DNA from: Aquabacterium sp.
Lineage (GTDB): Bacteria > Pseudomonadota > Gammaproteobacteria > Burkholderiales > Burkholderiaceae_C
Direction: 5' to 3'
Assembly: GCA_023150345.1 (NCBI GenBank)
Contig: JAKLLB010000023.1
Coordinates: forward strand, 1 to 48,133
DNA: 48,133 bases
The translations under genes were made by a program, and so were the position numbers. The notes under the pieces are model-generated. The model ran no database searches, was not told the origin of the DNA, and saw nothing but the letters and a program-made list of their open reading frames with translations. Shown here one piece after another: positions 1 to 8,389 of this stretch. How positions within the stretch are numbered: the first letter of the stretch is position 1; each line of letters opens with the position of its first letter.

Positions 1-1
1 C

Positions 2-571
2 GAGTTCTACCGCCTCATGGACGCAGCCAACGTCGACCTCAAGGGCTTCACCGACACGTTCTACCAGCAGCAGACCGGCGCCCGCCTGGCACCGGTGCTC
101 GATACCCTGGCCTACATCCGGCACGACACCGACTGCTGGCTGGAGATCACCACGCTGCTCATCCCGGGGCTGAACGACACCGACGCCGAGCTGCGCGAGC
201 TGTCGCAGTGGGTGGCGCGGGAGCTGGGCGTGGATGTACCGCTGCACTTCAGCGCCTTCCACCCCGATTACAAGCTCACCGACCGCCCGCCCACGCCGCC
301 GGCCACACTGCAGCGCGCACGGCGCATCGCCCGCGATGCCGGCCTGCAGCATGTCTACCTCGGCAATGTGCACGACACCGAGGGCGACACCACCTGGTGC
401 CCCGGATGCGGCCAGGCGCTGATCGAGCGCGACTGGTACGAGATCCCGCGCTACAACCTGACACCCGAAGGACGCTGCCCGCAGTGCGCGCACGCGCTGG
501 CCGGGCATTACGATGCGCGCTGGAGTGGCGCCTTCGGCCGGCGCCGCATCCCGGTGCGCCTGGCAGCCTGA
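2..571 (+). CDS. amrS: AmmeMemoRadiSam system radical SAM enzyme, 3' part (5' end outside window)
   Basis: The reading frame is already open at base 2, so this is the C-terminal ~189 residues of a longer protein; the AdoMet-cluster cysteines lie outside the window. The visible part has the second half of a radical SAM barrel (VDLKGF, LLIPGLND, LHFSAFHPD, YLGNV) followed by two CxxC pairs (WCPGC and RCPQC), the C-terminal cysteine-rich module usual in this family. In other genomes AmrS sits beside Memo-like and AMMECR1-like genes, which may lie upstream of the window. Its biochemical role is not settled to my knowledge. The family call is firm; the start cannot be seen. Confidence 0.88.
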   Translation, partial: EFYRLMDAANVDLKGFTDTFYQQQTGARLAPVLDTLAYIRHDTDCWLEITTLLIPGLNDTDAELRELSQWVARELGVDVPLHFSAFHPDYKLTDRPPTPPATLQRARRIARDAGLQHVYLGNVHDTEGDTTWCPGCGQALIERDWYEIPRYNLTPEGRCPQCAHALAGHYDARWSGAFGRRRIPVRLAA

Positions 572-623
572 ATCGCCCCTCATGCCGGGCCGGCACGCGC
601 CGCTCGAACCTCGCTGTCGCCCC

Positions 624-1997
624 ATGGAACCCGCACCCCACCCGCCCGCCCGCATCGTCGAGCGCCTGACGCAGGCGCAGGCACATCACCGCGCCCTCGA
701 CCTGGTGCGCTGGGCCCGCGCGCGCTCGCCGCTGCTCGATCACCACTGGCGCGACTGGCACCCCGACCACGACGATTGGCAGGCCCTGCCGGTGACCGAC
801 AAGGCCCAGCTGATGTCGGGCTTCGACGATTGGGTCACCGACCGCGCGGTGAAGCGCGCCGATGTGCAGGCCTTCATGGCCGACCCGCGCCGCGCCGGCT
901 GCGACTACCTCGGCCGCTACGCGGTGTGGAGCAGCTCAGGCACCAGCGGCCAGCCGGGCATCTTCCTGCACGACGGCGCGGCGCTGGCCACCTACGGCGT
1001 GCTGACCACCTGGCGCATGCAGCCGCAACTGCTGGCACGCTGCCTGTGGCCGGGCACCCTGCCCACGCTGGCGCCGGCGCGCGCCGCCCTGGTGGCCGCG
1101 CTGGATGGACACTATGCCGGGATCTCGTACTGGCGGCGCCAGCTGCGCTTGTATCCCTGGCTGGCCGGACGCAGCCTCGAGTTGTCGGTGACCGATCCGA
1201 TCGAGCTCACCTGCGAGCGCCTCACGGCCTTCGCGCCCACGTTCCTGGCCAGCTATCCGAGCATGCTGGTCGAGCTGGCCGAGCGCCAGCGGCGCGGACG
1301 CCTGCACATCCGCCCCAGCATGTTGTGGGCAGGCGGCGAGCCGTTTTCGGCCGCCCAACGCCGCTATTGCGAAGACACCTTCGGCGCGCTGGCGGCCAAC
1401 GACTACGGCTGCTCGGAGGCGCTGTCCATCGCCATCGAGTGCCGTTGCGGCCGCCTGCACCTGCACGACGATTGGGTGCGGCTCGAACCGGTGGATGCCG
1501 ACGACAGGCCGGTGCCTGCGGGGCGGTGGTCGCATTCGGCGCTGCTGACCAACCTGGCCAACCGGGTGGCACCCATCGTGCGCTACCGGCTCGGCGACAG
1601 CGTGCGGCTGGACACCGCGCCCTGCGCCTGCGGCAACCCGCATCCGACGCTGCAGGTGCAGGGGCGCTGCGACGACGTGCTGCAGCTCGACGGCGGCAGT
1701 GCCGGCATGGTGACGCTGTCGCCACTGGCGTTGACCAGCGCCCTCGAAGAACAGGCCGGCGTCTACCGCTTCCAGCTCGTGCAGACCGGACCGCGCGCGG
1801 TCGAGCTGCGGCTCGAGGCCAGCGAACGCGTGCACGCCGCGCGCGCACGCTCGGTGCTGCTGCGCTACCTGCGCGAGCGCGGCCTGCCGCGCGTGAGCGT
1901 GCAGGCCAGCGCCGAGCCGCCCGTCGTCGAAGCCAGCGGCAAGCTGCGCCGGGTGCGCCTGGCCGCAACGGGCGCGGCGCGCGCCGTCAGGGCATGA
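624..1997 (+). CDS. PaaK / F390-synthetase-like adenylate-forming enzyme
   Basis: Member of the ANL adenylating superfamily, in the clade of phenylacetate-CoA ligase and 'F390 synthetase-related' proteins. It shows the Gly/Ser-rich nucleotide loop SSSGTSGQPG, the NDYGCSEA motif (A5-like), YRLGDS (A7-like) and a GRCDD motif (A8-like). CRCGRLH and CACGNPH resemble the Cys-containing metal site seen in PaaK-type relatives. Expected chemistry is ATP-dependent activation of a carboxylate; the substrate is unknown. The ATG at 624 is preferred; an in-frame ATG at 582 would add 14 residues with unusual codons. The gene begins soon after the AmrS stop and its 3' end overlaps the convergent SPASM gene by 11 bp. 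Confidence 0.8.
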   Translation: MEPAPHPPARIVERLTQAQAHHRALDLVRWARARSPLLDHHWRDWHPDHDDWQALPVTDKAQLMSGFDDWVTDRAVKRADVQAFMADPRRAGCDYLGRYAVWSSSGTSGQPGIFLHDGAALATYGVLTTWRMQPQLLARCLWPGTLPTLAPARAALVAALDGHYAGISYWRRQLRLYPWLAGRSLELSVTDPIELTCERLTAFAPTFLASYPSMLVELAERQRRGRLHIRPSMLWAGGEPFSAAQRRYCEDTFGALAANDYGCSEALSIAIECRCGRLHLHDDWVRLEPVDADDRPVPAGRWSHSALLTNLANRVAPIVRYRLGDSVRLDTAPCACGNPHPTLQVQGRCDDVLQLDGGSAGMVTLSPLALTSALEEQAGVYRFQLVQTGPRAVELRLEASERVHAARARSVLLRYLRERGLPRVSVQASAEPPVVEASGKLRRVRLAATGAARAVRA

Positions 1998-3177
1998 TCT
2001 CGACGTACTCGTAGACCTCGCAGTCGGTGATCTGGCGGCGCACCGGCAGGGCCAGGCGGCTGAACCAGGCCTGCGGGTCGTGGCGGTCGATCTCGCGGCC
2101 GATGAAGCGCAGCAGCTCGCAGATGGGCTCGACCACGTTGCCGCGGTAGCGCAGGTCGTTCTTCACATAGCCCAGATACAGGTTCTTCATGCAGTTGCCG
2201 CGGCACCAGCCGTAGGCCTCGCAGCCGCCGCAGGGCATGTCGGGCGTGTGCTGCAGCGGGCTGGGCTTGAGCCAGTTGCCCTTGACGCTGCCCATCAGCA
2301 TGGCCGGCACGTACATCATGTCGGGGCAGGGGTAGATCTGGCCGTTGGGCATCACGTTGATCAGGTGCGAGGACACCCGGCACTGGGTGCGCCCGGCGTA
2401 CAGCTCCTGCGCGCGCCCGGGCAGCACCTTGTTGCGCACGATGCCCATCAGCGGGATCAGCGGATACAACCGGTCGGTGCGGGCGAAGAAGCGCTCGATC
2501 AGCCGCACCAGCACCGCCTGGCGCCGCTCGACCGAGTCGCCAGCGTACATCTCGTCGGCCACGAACTGCCAGTACAGGTAGTCGAAGGGCGAGCCGTCGG
2601 CCACCAGTTCGTCGAGTTCCTCGAAGGTGGTGGCCGGGTTGCCCCAGGTCACGCGGGCGGTGACGCTGCCGCCGATCTGCTCGCGCACCTGGCGCAGGTT
2701 CTTCAGCACCTGGCGGTAGATGCCGCGGCCTCGGTAGCCGTCGGTGATGGCTTCGCCGCCATCGATCGACACCAGCACATTGGACAGCTTGGCCAGCACC
2801 CACGGCGGCAGGTCGTCGAGCAAGGTGCCGTTGGTCTGCAGCTGGAAGCGCCAGTGCGGGAAGCGCTCCATCACCTCCAGCATCATCGGTCGGTTCAGGG
2901 TGGGCTCGCCGCCGTAGAAGGTGACGTAGACCTCCTTGCCCCGCAGATGCTCGGCTGCGAAGGCCACCAGGTCGTCGACCCCGTACTCGACATGGGTCTG
3001 CGAACCCAGCACATCACCCACGCCCAGCGAGCAGTAGCTGCACTTGAGGTTGCACTTCAGCGTGGTGAGCAGTTGCAGCTCGACGCGGTTGCCGACGATC
3101 GGATCCTGGCGCGTGGCGCCGGGGGCGGACGCCGCTTCGGGGCGGCGCGGATGAAACTGCAGGGGGGTCTCGTTCAT
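1987..3177 (-). CDS. Radical SAM/SPASM domain protein, probable peptide- or protein-modifying enzyme
   Basis: 396 residues. Residues 42-49 carry the CxxxCxxC cluster motif (C42, C46, C49) in the form CNLKCSYC; YGGEPT and LQTNGT are typical radical SAM barrel motifs. The C-terminal third has a complete SPASM pattern: C-x12-G-x4-C, then C-x2-C-x5-C-x3-C, then a distal Cys (EPIC). SPASM enzymes usually modify ribosomal peptides or mature enzyme side chains using auxiliary Fe-S clusters. I see no short precursor peptide in the 165 bp upstream or nearby, so the target is unknown. The ATG at 3177 is chosen because the frame upstream has no similarity to the family. Confidence 0.85.
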   Translation of the reverse strand: MNETPLQFHPRRPEAASAPGATRQDPIVGNRVELQLLTTLKCNLKCSYCSLGVGDVLGSQTHVEYGVDDLVAFAAEHLRGKEVYVTFYGGEPTLNRPMMLEVMERFPHWRFQLQTNGTLLDDLPPWVLAKLSNVLVSIDGGEAITDGYRGRGIYRQVLKNLRQVREQIGGSVTARVTWGNPATTFEELDELVADGSPFDYLYWQFVADEMYAGDSVERRQAVLVRLIERFFARTDRLYPLIPLMGIVRNKVLPGRAQELYAGRTQCRVSSHLINVMPNGQIYPCPDMMYVPAMLMGSVKGNWLKPSPLQHTPDMPCGGCEAYGWCRGNCMKNLYLGYVKNDLRYRGNVVEPICELLRFIGREIDRHDPQAWFSRLALPVRRQITDCEVYEYVEIMP

Positions 3178-3342
3178 GGGGCGGGCATTCTGGGCGCAGG
3201 GCCAACCCTGCGCCTGGAGCGAGGTCAAAGAACTGCCCCTCTTGCAGCACGGCGGCCATCGCAGTATGTTCAGCCCCCCGAGTCCATCGGGGCACGCCCT
3301 CGCGGCCAGGCGCAACCAGCGGCCGCCCCACCGGAGATCGCC

Positions 3343-4104
3343 ATGGCCCACCTGAGCGGGAAGTTCGTCTGGTTCGAGCACTACAGCACCGACATCCCCG
3401 GCGCCCGACGCTTCTATGAAGGGTTGTTCGGCTGGCACACCGAGCTGATGCCGCTGGGCGCCGAACGCTACCCGATGATCATGGCCGGCAGCGACGGCGT
3501 GGGCGGCTACAGCCAGGCCGAGCCCGGAGCCGCCGCGCACTGGCGCAGCTATCTGTCGGTGGCCGATGTGGACGACGGCTACAACCGGGCACTGCAGCAC
3601 GGCGCCGTTTCGGTGCAACCGCCCACCGACTTCGCGCCCGTCGGGCGCGGCGCCGTCGTGCGCGACCCCACCGGTGCGCTGCTGGCGCTGTGGACCAGTG
3701 CGCAAGGCGACGCGCCCGATACCACCACCGCACCGGCCGGGCACTTCTGCTGGAACGAGCTGACCACGCCGGATGCCTCCCGCGCGCTGGAGTTCTACCG
3801 CGAGGTCTTCGGCTACGAGTCGCAGGCGCTGGACATGGGGCCGCAGGGCACCTACCACGTGCTGTCGCGCAACGGGCAGCAGCGCGCGGGGCTGATGCAG
3901 TGCCCCGAAGCCGGCATGCCGGCGATGTGGCTGCCCTATGTCTCGGTGCCCGACGCCGACGCCACCGCCGCCAAGGCGGAGTCGCTGGGCGCGCGGCTGA
4001 TGATGCCGGTGATGGACGTGCCCAACGTCGGCCGCATGGGCATGGCCACCGATCCGCTGGGGGCGGCCATCGCCTTCATCCGGCTGAACGACACGGGGAA
4101 GTGA
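3343..4104 (+). CDS. VOC (glyoxalase/bleomycin-resistance) family protein with two tandem domains
   Basis: 253 residues forming two similar halves, each beginning with a VOC start (FVWFEHYSTDIPGARRFYEGLFGW and FCWNELTTPDASRALEFYREVFGY are the two equivalents, here described by their shared W-E-x5-D-x3-A-x2-FY pattern) and each ending in a D-P-x-GA motif. Duplicated VOC proteins of this kind are common in Burkholderiales and are mostly uncharacterised; members act on small molecules with a bound divalent metal. A GGAG ribosome site at 3332-3335 supports the ATG at 3343. The gene stands alone between two minus-strand genes. No substrate can be named. Confidence 0.82.
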   Translation: MAHLSGKFVWFEHYSTDIPGARRFYEGLFGWHTELMPLGAERYPMIMAGSDGVGGYSQAEPGAAAHWRSYLSVADVDDGYNRALQHGAVSVQPPTDFAPVGRGAVVRDPTGALLALWTSAQGDAPDTTTAPAGHFCWNELTTPDASRALEFYREVFGYESQALDMGPQGTYHVLSRNGQQRAGLMQCPEAGMPAMWLPYVSVPDADATAAKAESLGARLMMPVMDVPNVGRMGMATDPLGAAIAFIRLNDTGK

Positions 4105-4132
4105 GCCGTGCGCCCGCCGCGCACGAGGGGGT

Positions 4133-5386
4133 TCAACCCTTCAGCGCGCGGGCGAAATCGGCCTGCAGGTCGGCCAGCGGTTCGATGCCCACCGACAGCC
4201 GCACCAGGCCGTCGGCGATGCCCATCTCGGCGCGGCGCTGCGGCCCCATCTCCCAGAAGATGGTCTGCGCCACCGGGATCGCCAGCGTGCGGGTGTCGCT
4301 CAGGTGGCTCGACAGGATGGCCACCTGCAGCCGGTCGAGCATGGCCAGGGTGTCGAGCCCGGGTTGCAGCTCGAAGCTCAGCAGTGCGCCGTAGCGGCCC
4401 CCGAACAGCGCGCGCGCGCGCTCATGCTGGGGATGGCTGCCCAGGCCCGGGTAGTGCACCCGGGCCACCTGCGGCTGTGCCTGCAGCCACTGCGCCAACC
4501 CCAGCGCGTTGGCACAGGCCGCCTGCATGCGCAGCCCCAGGGTCTCGGCACCGGTGGCGATGCGGTGGGCGTCCTCGGCCCGCAGGGTGGCCCCGAAGTC
4601 GCGCAGGCCCTTCTTGCGGATCTGCACCAGGCCCCAGCCCACCGGGTCGCCCTGGCGATAGGCCTCGGCAACGTTCGGATAGGTCGACCAGTCGTACAGC
4701 CCGGTATCGACCACCGCGCCGCCCATCGCGTGGCCGTGGCCGGCGATGCCCTTGGTCAGGGAATGCACGATCAGCGAGGCACCCACGTCGCGCGGCCTGA
4801 ACAGCTCGGGCGTGGTCATCGTGTTGTCCACCACGTACACCAGGCCGCGGTCGCGGCACAGCGCACCGATGCCGGCCAGGTCGGCCACCTGCGTGCCGGG
4901 GTTGGCCACGGTCTCGGTGAACACCAGGCGCGTGTTGGGGCGCAGCGCCGCGGCAACGTTCGCCGCATCGGCGGCGTCGACGTAGGTCACCTCCAGGCCG
5001 AGGCCGGCCAGGGTGCCCAGCAGGCTGGGCGTGTTGCCGAACAGATGCCGGCTGGCCACCATGTGGTCGCCGCCCCTGAGCAACGCCAGCATCAGGCCGC
5101 CGATGGCGGCCATGCCGGTGGCGAACACCGCGCTGGCCCGCGCGCCCTCCATCAGCGCGAGCTTGGCCTCCAGCGCCGCGCCGGTGGGGTTGCCCTGGCG
5201 CGCGTAGACATAACCCGGCTGGCGGCCCTGGAACACCGCCACCAGTTCGGCCGCCGTGCGGTACGAGAACGTGGCCGCCGGATGCATGGGCTTGTGCACC
5301 GCGCCTTGCTCGACGCCGGCGCGGCGGTCGGCATGCAGCAAGCGGGTGAGGGTGGATTCGGGGCGGGGGTCGGATTCGGGGCTCAC
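4133..5386 (-). CDS. Cystathionine gamma-synthase/lyase family PLP enzyme
   Basis: About 417 residues of the Cys/Met-metabolism PLP family (fold type I). It shows YARQGNPT near the N-terminus, the ATGMAAI phosphate-binding segment, ETVANPG, VVDNTMTTP, and the PLP lysine in HSLTKG (about residue 212). The C-terminus has SLSVGIE-like LSVGIEPLADL. The family covers gamma-synthases, beta/gamma-lyases and O-acetylhomoserine sulfhydrylases, which cannot be told apart here. In-frame starts are GTG at 5386 (used) and TTG at 5395; there is no ATG. It converges on the VOC gene with only 28 bp between stops. Confidence 0.85.
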   Translation of the reverse strand: MSPESDPRPESTLTRLLHADRRAGVEQGAVHKPMHPAATFSYRTAAELVAVFQGRQPGYVYARQGNPTGAALEAKLALMEGARASAVFATGMAAIGGLMLALLRGGDHMVASRHLFGNTPSLLGTLAGLGLEVTYVDAADAANVAAALRPNTRLVFTETVANPGTQVADLAGIGALCRDRGLVYVVDNTMTTPELFRPRDVGASLIVHSLTKGIAGHGHAMGGAVVDTGLYDWSTYPNVAEAYRQGDPVGWGLVQIRKKGLRDFGATLRAEDAHRIATGAETLGLRMQAACANALGLAQWLQAQPQVARVHYPGLGSHPQHERARALFGGRYGALLSFELQPGLDTLAMLDRLQVAILSSHLSDTRTLAIPVAQTIFWEMGPQRRAEMGIADGLVRLSVGIEPLADLQADFARALKG

Positions 5387-5555
5387 GGCGGGCAACCTGG
5401 CAACAGTGGACAGCGGGCTCGACAGCGCTCAGGCGGCGGCGCCGGCGCGGGTCAGGGCGCACGCACCGTCTCGCGCCGGCGCTCGCGCACCCGCGCATTG
5501 TCGCGCGCCGCTCGTGGCGGCCGTGGCGACCGGGGCGACGGGCGCGGGTATGCCG

Positions 5556-6266
5556 TCAGCGTTCGCCGTCAAACGTGTCGCTGCTCGGGCGCAGCCCGTA
5601 GCTCGCGAACTTCTCCACCACGCGGGCGATCTCCGCTTCGTCCAGCAGCACCGGGCCGCCGAGTGTCAGGCTCATCACGTACTGCTGCGCCAGTGTTTCG
5701 ACCTCGCGCGCCAGCCACATCGCGCGCGGCAGGTCGCGCTCGAAGACCAGCAACCCGTGGTTGGCCAGCAGGCAGGCCTTGCGGTCGGCCAGCGCCTGCA
5801 GCGCCGCCTGCGACAGCGCCTCGGTGCCGTAGGTGTGATACGGCGCGCAGCGGATCGTCGACCCACCGGCCGCGGCGATCATGTAGTGCAGCGGCGGAAT
5901 TTCCATGCGCCGGATCGCCAGCACCGTGGCGTACGTCGGGTGGCCGTGCACCACCGCGCCGGCCTGCGGCCGCGCCTGGTAGATCGCCCGGTGCATCCGC
6001 CACTCCGACGACGGCGCCAGCGCATGCTTCCAGGTGCCGTCCTCGGCCACCGTCACCAGATCCTCGGGCCGCAGCGCGTCGTAGTCGACGCCGCTGGGCG
6101 TGATCAACATGCCGCCGGGCACGCGCACGCTCAGGTTGCCCGAGGTGCCGGTGGCCAGGCCCAGCGGGCGCAGGCGGCGGGCGTGGTCGACCAGTTCGGC
6201 ACGCAGCGCGGCGTTGGCCGCAGCCGGTACCCGGCCATGCAAACCAGAGCTTTCATGAGAGGGCAT
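5556..6266 (-). CDS. Class II aldolase/adducin family protein
   Basis: 236 residues of the fuculose-phosphate-aldolase type. Metal ligands are recognisable as VVHGHPTYA (two His) and LLANHGLLVF (third His), with the catalytic acidic residue in SSEWRMH. The N-terminus has the substrate loop GTSGNLSVR and ITPSGVDYD. Family members cleave or epimerise sugar phosphates, or act on other 2-oxo compounds, with Zn2+. ATG at 6266 is used; two upstream in-frame ATGs would add unmatched Arg-rich sequence. No kinase or isomerase neighbour points to a particular sugar. Confidence 0.85.
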   Translation of the reverse strand: MPSHESSGLHGRVPAAANAALRAELVDHARRLRPLGLATGTSGNLSVRVPGGMLITPSGVDYDALRPEDLVTVAEDGTWKHALAPSSEWRMHRAIYQARPQAGAVVHGHPTYATVLAIRRMEIPPLHYMIAAAGGSTIRCAPYHTYGTEALSQAALQALADRKACLLANHGLLVFERDLPRAMWLAREVETLAQQYVMSLTLGGPVLLDEAEIARVVEKFASYGLRPSSDTFDGER

Positions 6267-6340
6267 GGCGCGCACTGTACGCCGCGTGCCGGGGCCGCGC
6301 AGACGCGAACTGGCCCGCATCCCGCGGGCCCGGCGTTGTC

Positions 6341-6565
6341 TCACTTCGACAATTCGCGCAGCGCGTCGCGGCGCTGCTTCATCAGGCGTCGCGCCACGTT
6401 CATCTGGGCACCGGACCCGGCGCTGAAGGGCGTGAGCTTGATGCCGTCGGCCACGTCGGTAACGTACACCGCATCGCCCTACTTCAGGTTCAGCCGCGCC
6501 TGCAACTCCCCGGGCAGGGTCACGCCGACCGACTCGAAGATCTGGGTGAGCTTGGGTGCAGTCAT
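6341..6565 (-). pseudogene. AbrB/MazE-type antitoxin gene interrupted by an in-frame TAG
   Basis: Reading from the ATG at 6565 gives MTAPKLTQIFESVGVTLPGE and then a swapped-hairpin AbrB/SpoVT DNA-binding domain. Codon 29 (6481-6479) is TAG, exactly where the family has a Lys or Glu in LNLK-x-GD. Past the stop the same frame continues with GDAVYVTDVADGIKLTP and a helical tail to a natural TGA at 6341, about 74 codons in all. A GGAG lies 6 nt before the ATG. The usual partner toxin gene is absent: downstream comes the aldolase gene. A single substitution (AAG or GAG to TAG) explains the damage. It is too short and broken to show as a simple ORF. Confidence 0.75.
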
Positions 6566-6652
6566 GGGGATCTCCGCATTCGTTGTAACCGACGTCAACC
6601 GATCAGCGCCATGCCGCCAATGGTGCCCACGGGCAACAGCCCAATGGGTCGC

Positions 6653-7921
6653 TCACTCTGCCGGCTTTCCACCCCACCCCCGCCGCTGCTCCGCCAGGAA
6701 CGGCCGGTCGATCTGCTGCGCGAGGGATTCGATGTCGGTGGCGCGAACGCCGGCCGTTGCGAAATGGGCTTTCCATTGCGCCACCACAGCGACCACCTCG
6801 CGCACCTGGGCCTCGGCTTCAGCGCGCTTGAGCCCGAATTGCGCGTGCTCCGACAGCGCGTTGGCAAGGGTGGCATCGGCCATGTCGGTGCCGACACGCA
6901 TTTGCTGGTAGCCCAGCGCCTGGCCCGAGGGCAGCACGTCGAATGCGGGCGCGAGCTCGTACTCGCCGCGGTTGGTCATGAGCAGCACATGGTTCTTTTC
7001 GTGGTCGTCGGTGTTGTCGATCAGGATGTTGAACACCATGCGGCGAAACAGCTCGGCCATCTGCGCCCTGCCCAGTTGCGACTCGGCCACGCCGCGCCGG
7101 CGCAGCAGCTGGGCCAGCTCCGGGTAGCCCATGCCCTCGCCCGCGGCCTTGAGCGCGACATGGGCCGACAGGGCGTGCCGGCGCCTCGTTCCACCAGGGT
7201 CTTCGATGCGGTCGAAGCGCCGCACCGCCACCGCATGCCCGCGCGCCAGGGCGATGGGCCGCGTCGCCGCCACGTGGATGCGGGCGCGTCGGGCCAGGGT
7301 CATGGCGGCGTGCTCGATGAGCGGCGTGTCGACGTGATCCCCCGGCTCCGCGAACTTGAGCACCCACTGCTGCGCGCCGATGTCGAGCAGCGCCTTGGGC
7401 CGCGCGCCGCCCATCGTCGCGCCAGGCGCGATCAGGCGGCGCTGCGGCGGCGGCACCGGCTCGCCCGCGGCCACCTTCTGCACCAGCGCGTCGATCTGGG
7501 CCACGTCCGTCAGGCCGGGCAGGGGGCCCAGGCGGCGCGGCAAGTAACGGTCCTTCGAGGTCGATACGCCGAGCGCGCCGAAGCGCTCGTCGCCCGCGAA
7601 GTACAGGAACTCCATCAACGACAACCGCGGGGGCTGGTCGAGGAAGCGGATGACCCGCTCGCCCCAGCAGTCGGGTCGGGCATCGTCCACGGCCCCGGCC
7701 GCGGTCTCCTGGCCCGAGGGCAGGAAGACGGTATCGACCAGCGGCAGGTCTTCGCTGAGGGCAAAGCCCGCAGCGAGCCAACTCGCAGCGTAGCGCAGCG
7801 ACACGCCACGGCTCGCCCGCACCATGCCGAGCTCCCCGATCAACACCGGCCGCGCCGGATCGCCCGTCCACCACAGGCTCAGGGTGTCGGCTGGCCGGTA
7901 GTCGTCGTCCTGCAGCGCCAT
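6653..7921 (-). CDS. hipA: HipA-family serine/threonine kinase toxin
   Basis: 422 residues. The Gly-rich phosphate loop appears as MGGARPKALL (about 170-179), the catalytic loop as DNTDDHEKN (302-310) and the metal-binding Asp in APAFDVLP (D328), all hallmarks of HipA kinases. E. coli HipA phosphorylates glutamyl-tRNA synthetase and induces dormancy; other HipA groups use other tRNA synthetases, so the target here is open. The ATG (7921-7919) overlaps the hipB stop by one base (TGATG), indicating translational coupling with antitoxin first. The protein has a full N-terminal subdomain and looks intact. Confidence 0.9.
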   Translation of the reverse strand: MALQDDDYRPADTLSLWWTGDPARPVLIGELGMVRASRGVSLRYAASWLAAGFALSEDLPLVDTVFLPSGQETAAGAVDDARPDCWGERVIRFLDQPPRLSLMEFLYFAGDERFGALGVSTSKDRYLPRRLGPLPGLTDVAQIDALVQKVAAGEPVPPPQRRLIAPGATMGGARPKALLDIGAQQWVLKFAEPGDHVDTPLIEHAAMTLARRARIHVAATRPIALARGHAVAVRRFDRIEDPGGTRRRHALSAHVALKAAGEGMGYPELAQLLRRRGVAESQLGRAQMAELFRRMVFNILIDNTDDHEKNHVLLMTNRGEYELAPAFDVLPSGQALGYQQMRVGTDMADATLANALSEHAQFGLKRAEAEAQVREVVAVVAQWKAHFATAGVRATDIESLAQQIDRPFLAEQRRGWGGKPAE

Positions 7922-8334
7922 CACGACGACTGCGACGGCTTGGCGGCACCCGCGCCGCGGGGGCGATCCGCCCGCGCGGCCCCTGCGGATTGCAGGCGCT
8001 CGGCGCGCGAGATCGGCGAGCGCACGGCCCGTGCGCGGGCGACGCGCACCTCGCTCTCCAGTGCCCCGAGGTCGAGCTGCGGCGCCGCCAGCTCGGGGAT
8101 GGCCTGGGCGCGGCCGATCATCCACAGCGCGGTCGCGTAGGTGCCGAACGCGACGCCCGGATCCCCATGCTCCATGCGCGCGAGGGTGGGCTCCGATATG
8201 CCGATGCGCGCCGCCCATGTCCGCCGCGACTCCTTGCGACGCTTGCGGGCAATGGACAGGTTGGCCCCCAGCTCGCGCAGCAATGCACGCACCGCCGGCG
8301 GCAGCTCGATCAAGGCCCGGGATTGCTTTGCCAT
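7921..8334 (-). CDS. hipB: HipB-like XRE-family antitoxin/repressor
   Basis: 137 residues. A Cro/C1-type helix-turn-helix spans roughly residues 21-80 (LGANLSIARKRR, TWAARIGISEPTLARME). The remaining ~55 residues are Arg/Ala/Ser-rich and probably disordered. It is the first gene of the hipBA pair and should bind and silence HipA and repress its own promoter, as in the E. coli system. The A/T-rich upstream gap (8335-8389) carries the probable promoter. The basic C-terminal tail is longer than in E. coli HipB (88 residues). Confidence 0.87.
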   Translation of the reverse strand: MAKQSRALIELPPAVRALLRELGANLSIARKRRKESRRTWAARIGISEPTLARMEHGDPGVAFGTYATALWMIGRAQAIPELAAPQLDLGALESEVRVARARAVRSPISRAERLQSAGAARADRPRGAGAAKPSQSS

Positions 8335-8341
8335 GACATAA

Positions 8342-8370
8342 ATATTAGCAAAGCAAAGCCAAATACAACA
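8342..8370 (-). promoter_or_regulatory. Probable hipBA promoter, leaderless
   Basis: On the minus strand the only strongly A/T-rich stretch nearby contains TGTTGT (8370-8365), a 17-nt spacer and TAATAT (8347-8342), a near-consensus -10. Seven bases separate the -10 from the hipB ATG, which places the expected transcript start at or next to the A of that ATG. No ribosome-binding site exists upstream, consistent with a leaderless mRNA. GCTTT is repeated in the spacer and short AGCAA/TTGCT arms flank the region, possible HipB contact points. Predicted by eye only. Confidence 0.55.
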
Positions 8371-8389
8371 TATATATTGCTGCGCGGGG

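Noticed and set aside
2080-3342. Long open plus-strand frame opposite the SPASM radical SAM gene
   Set aside because: It is the antisense shadow of a gene with clear motifs; in G/C-rich DNA such frames stay open by codon bias. Only its 3' part (from 3343) is a real gene, the VOC protein.
4304-6911. Long plus-strand frames opposite the PLP enzyme and aldolase
   Set aside because: No recognisable motif; His/Gln/Arg-rich antisense translation of real minus-strand genes.
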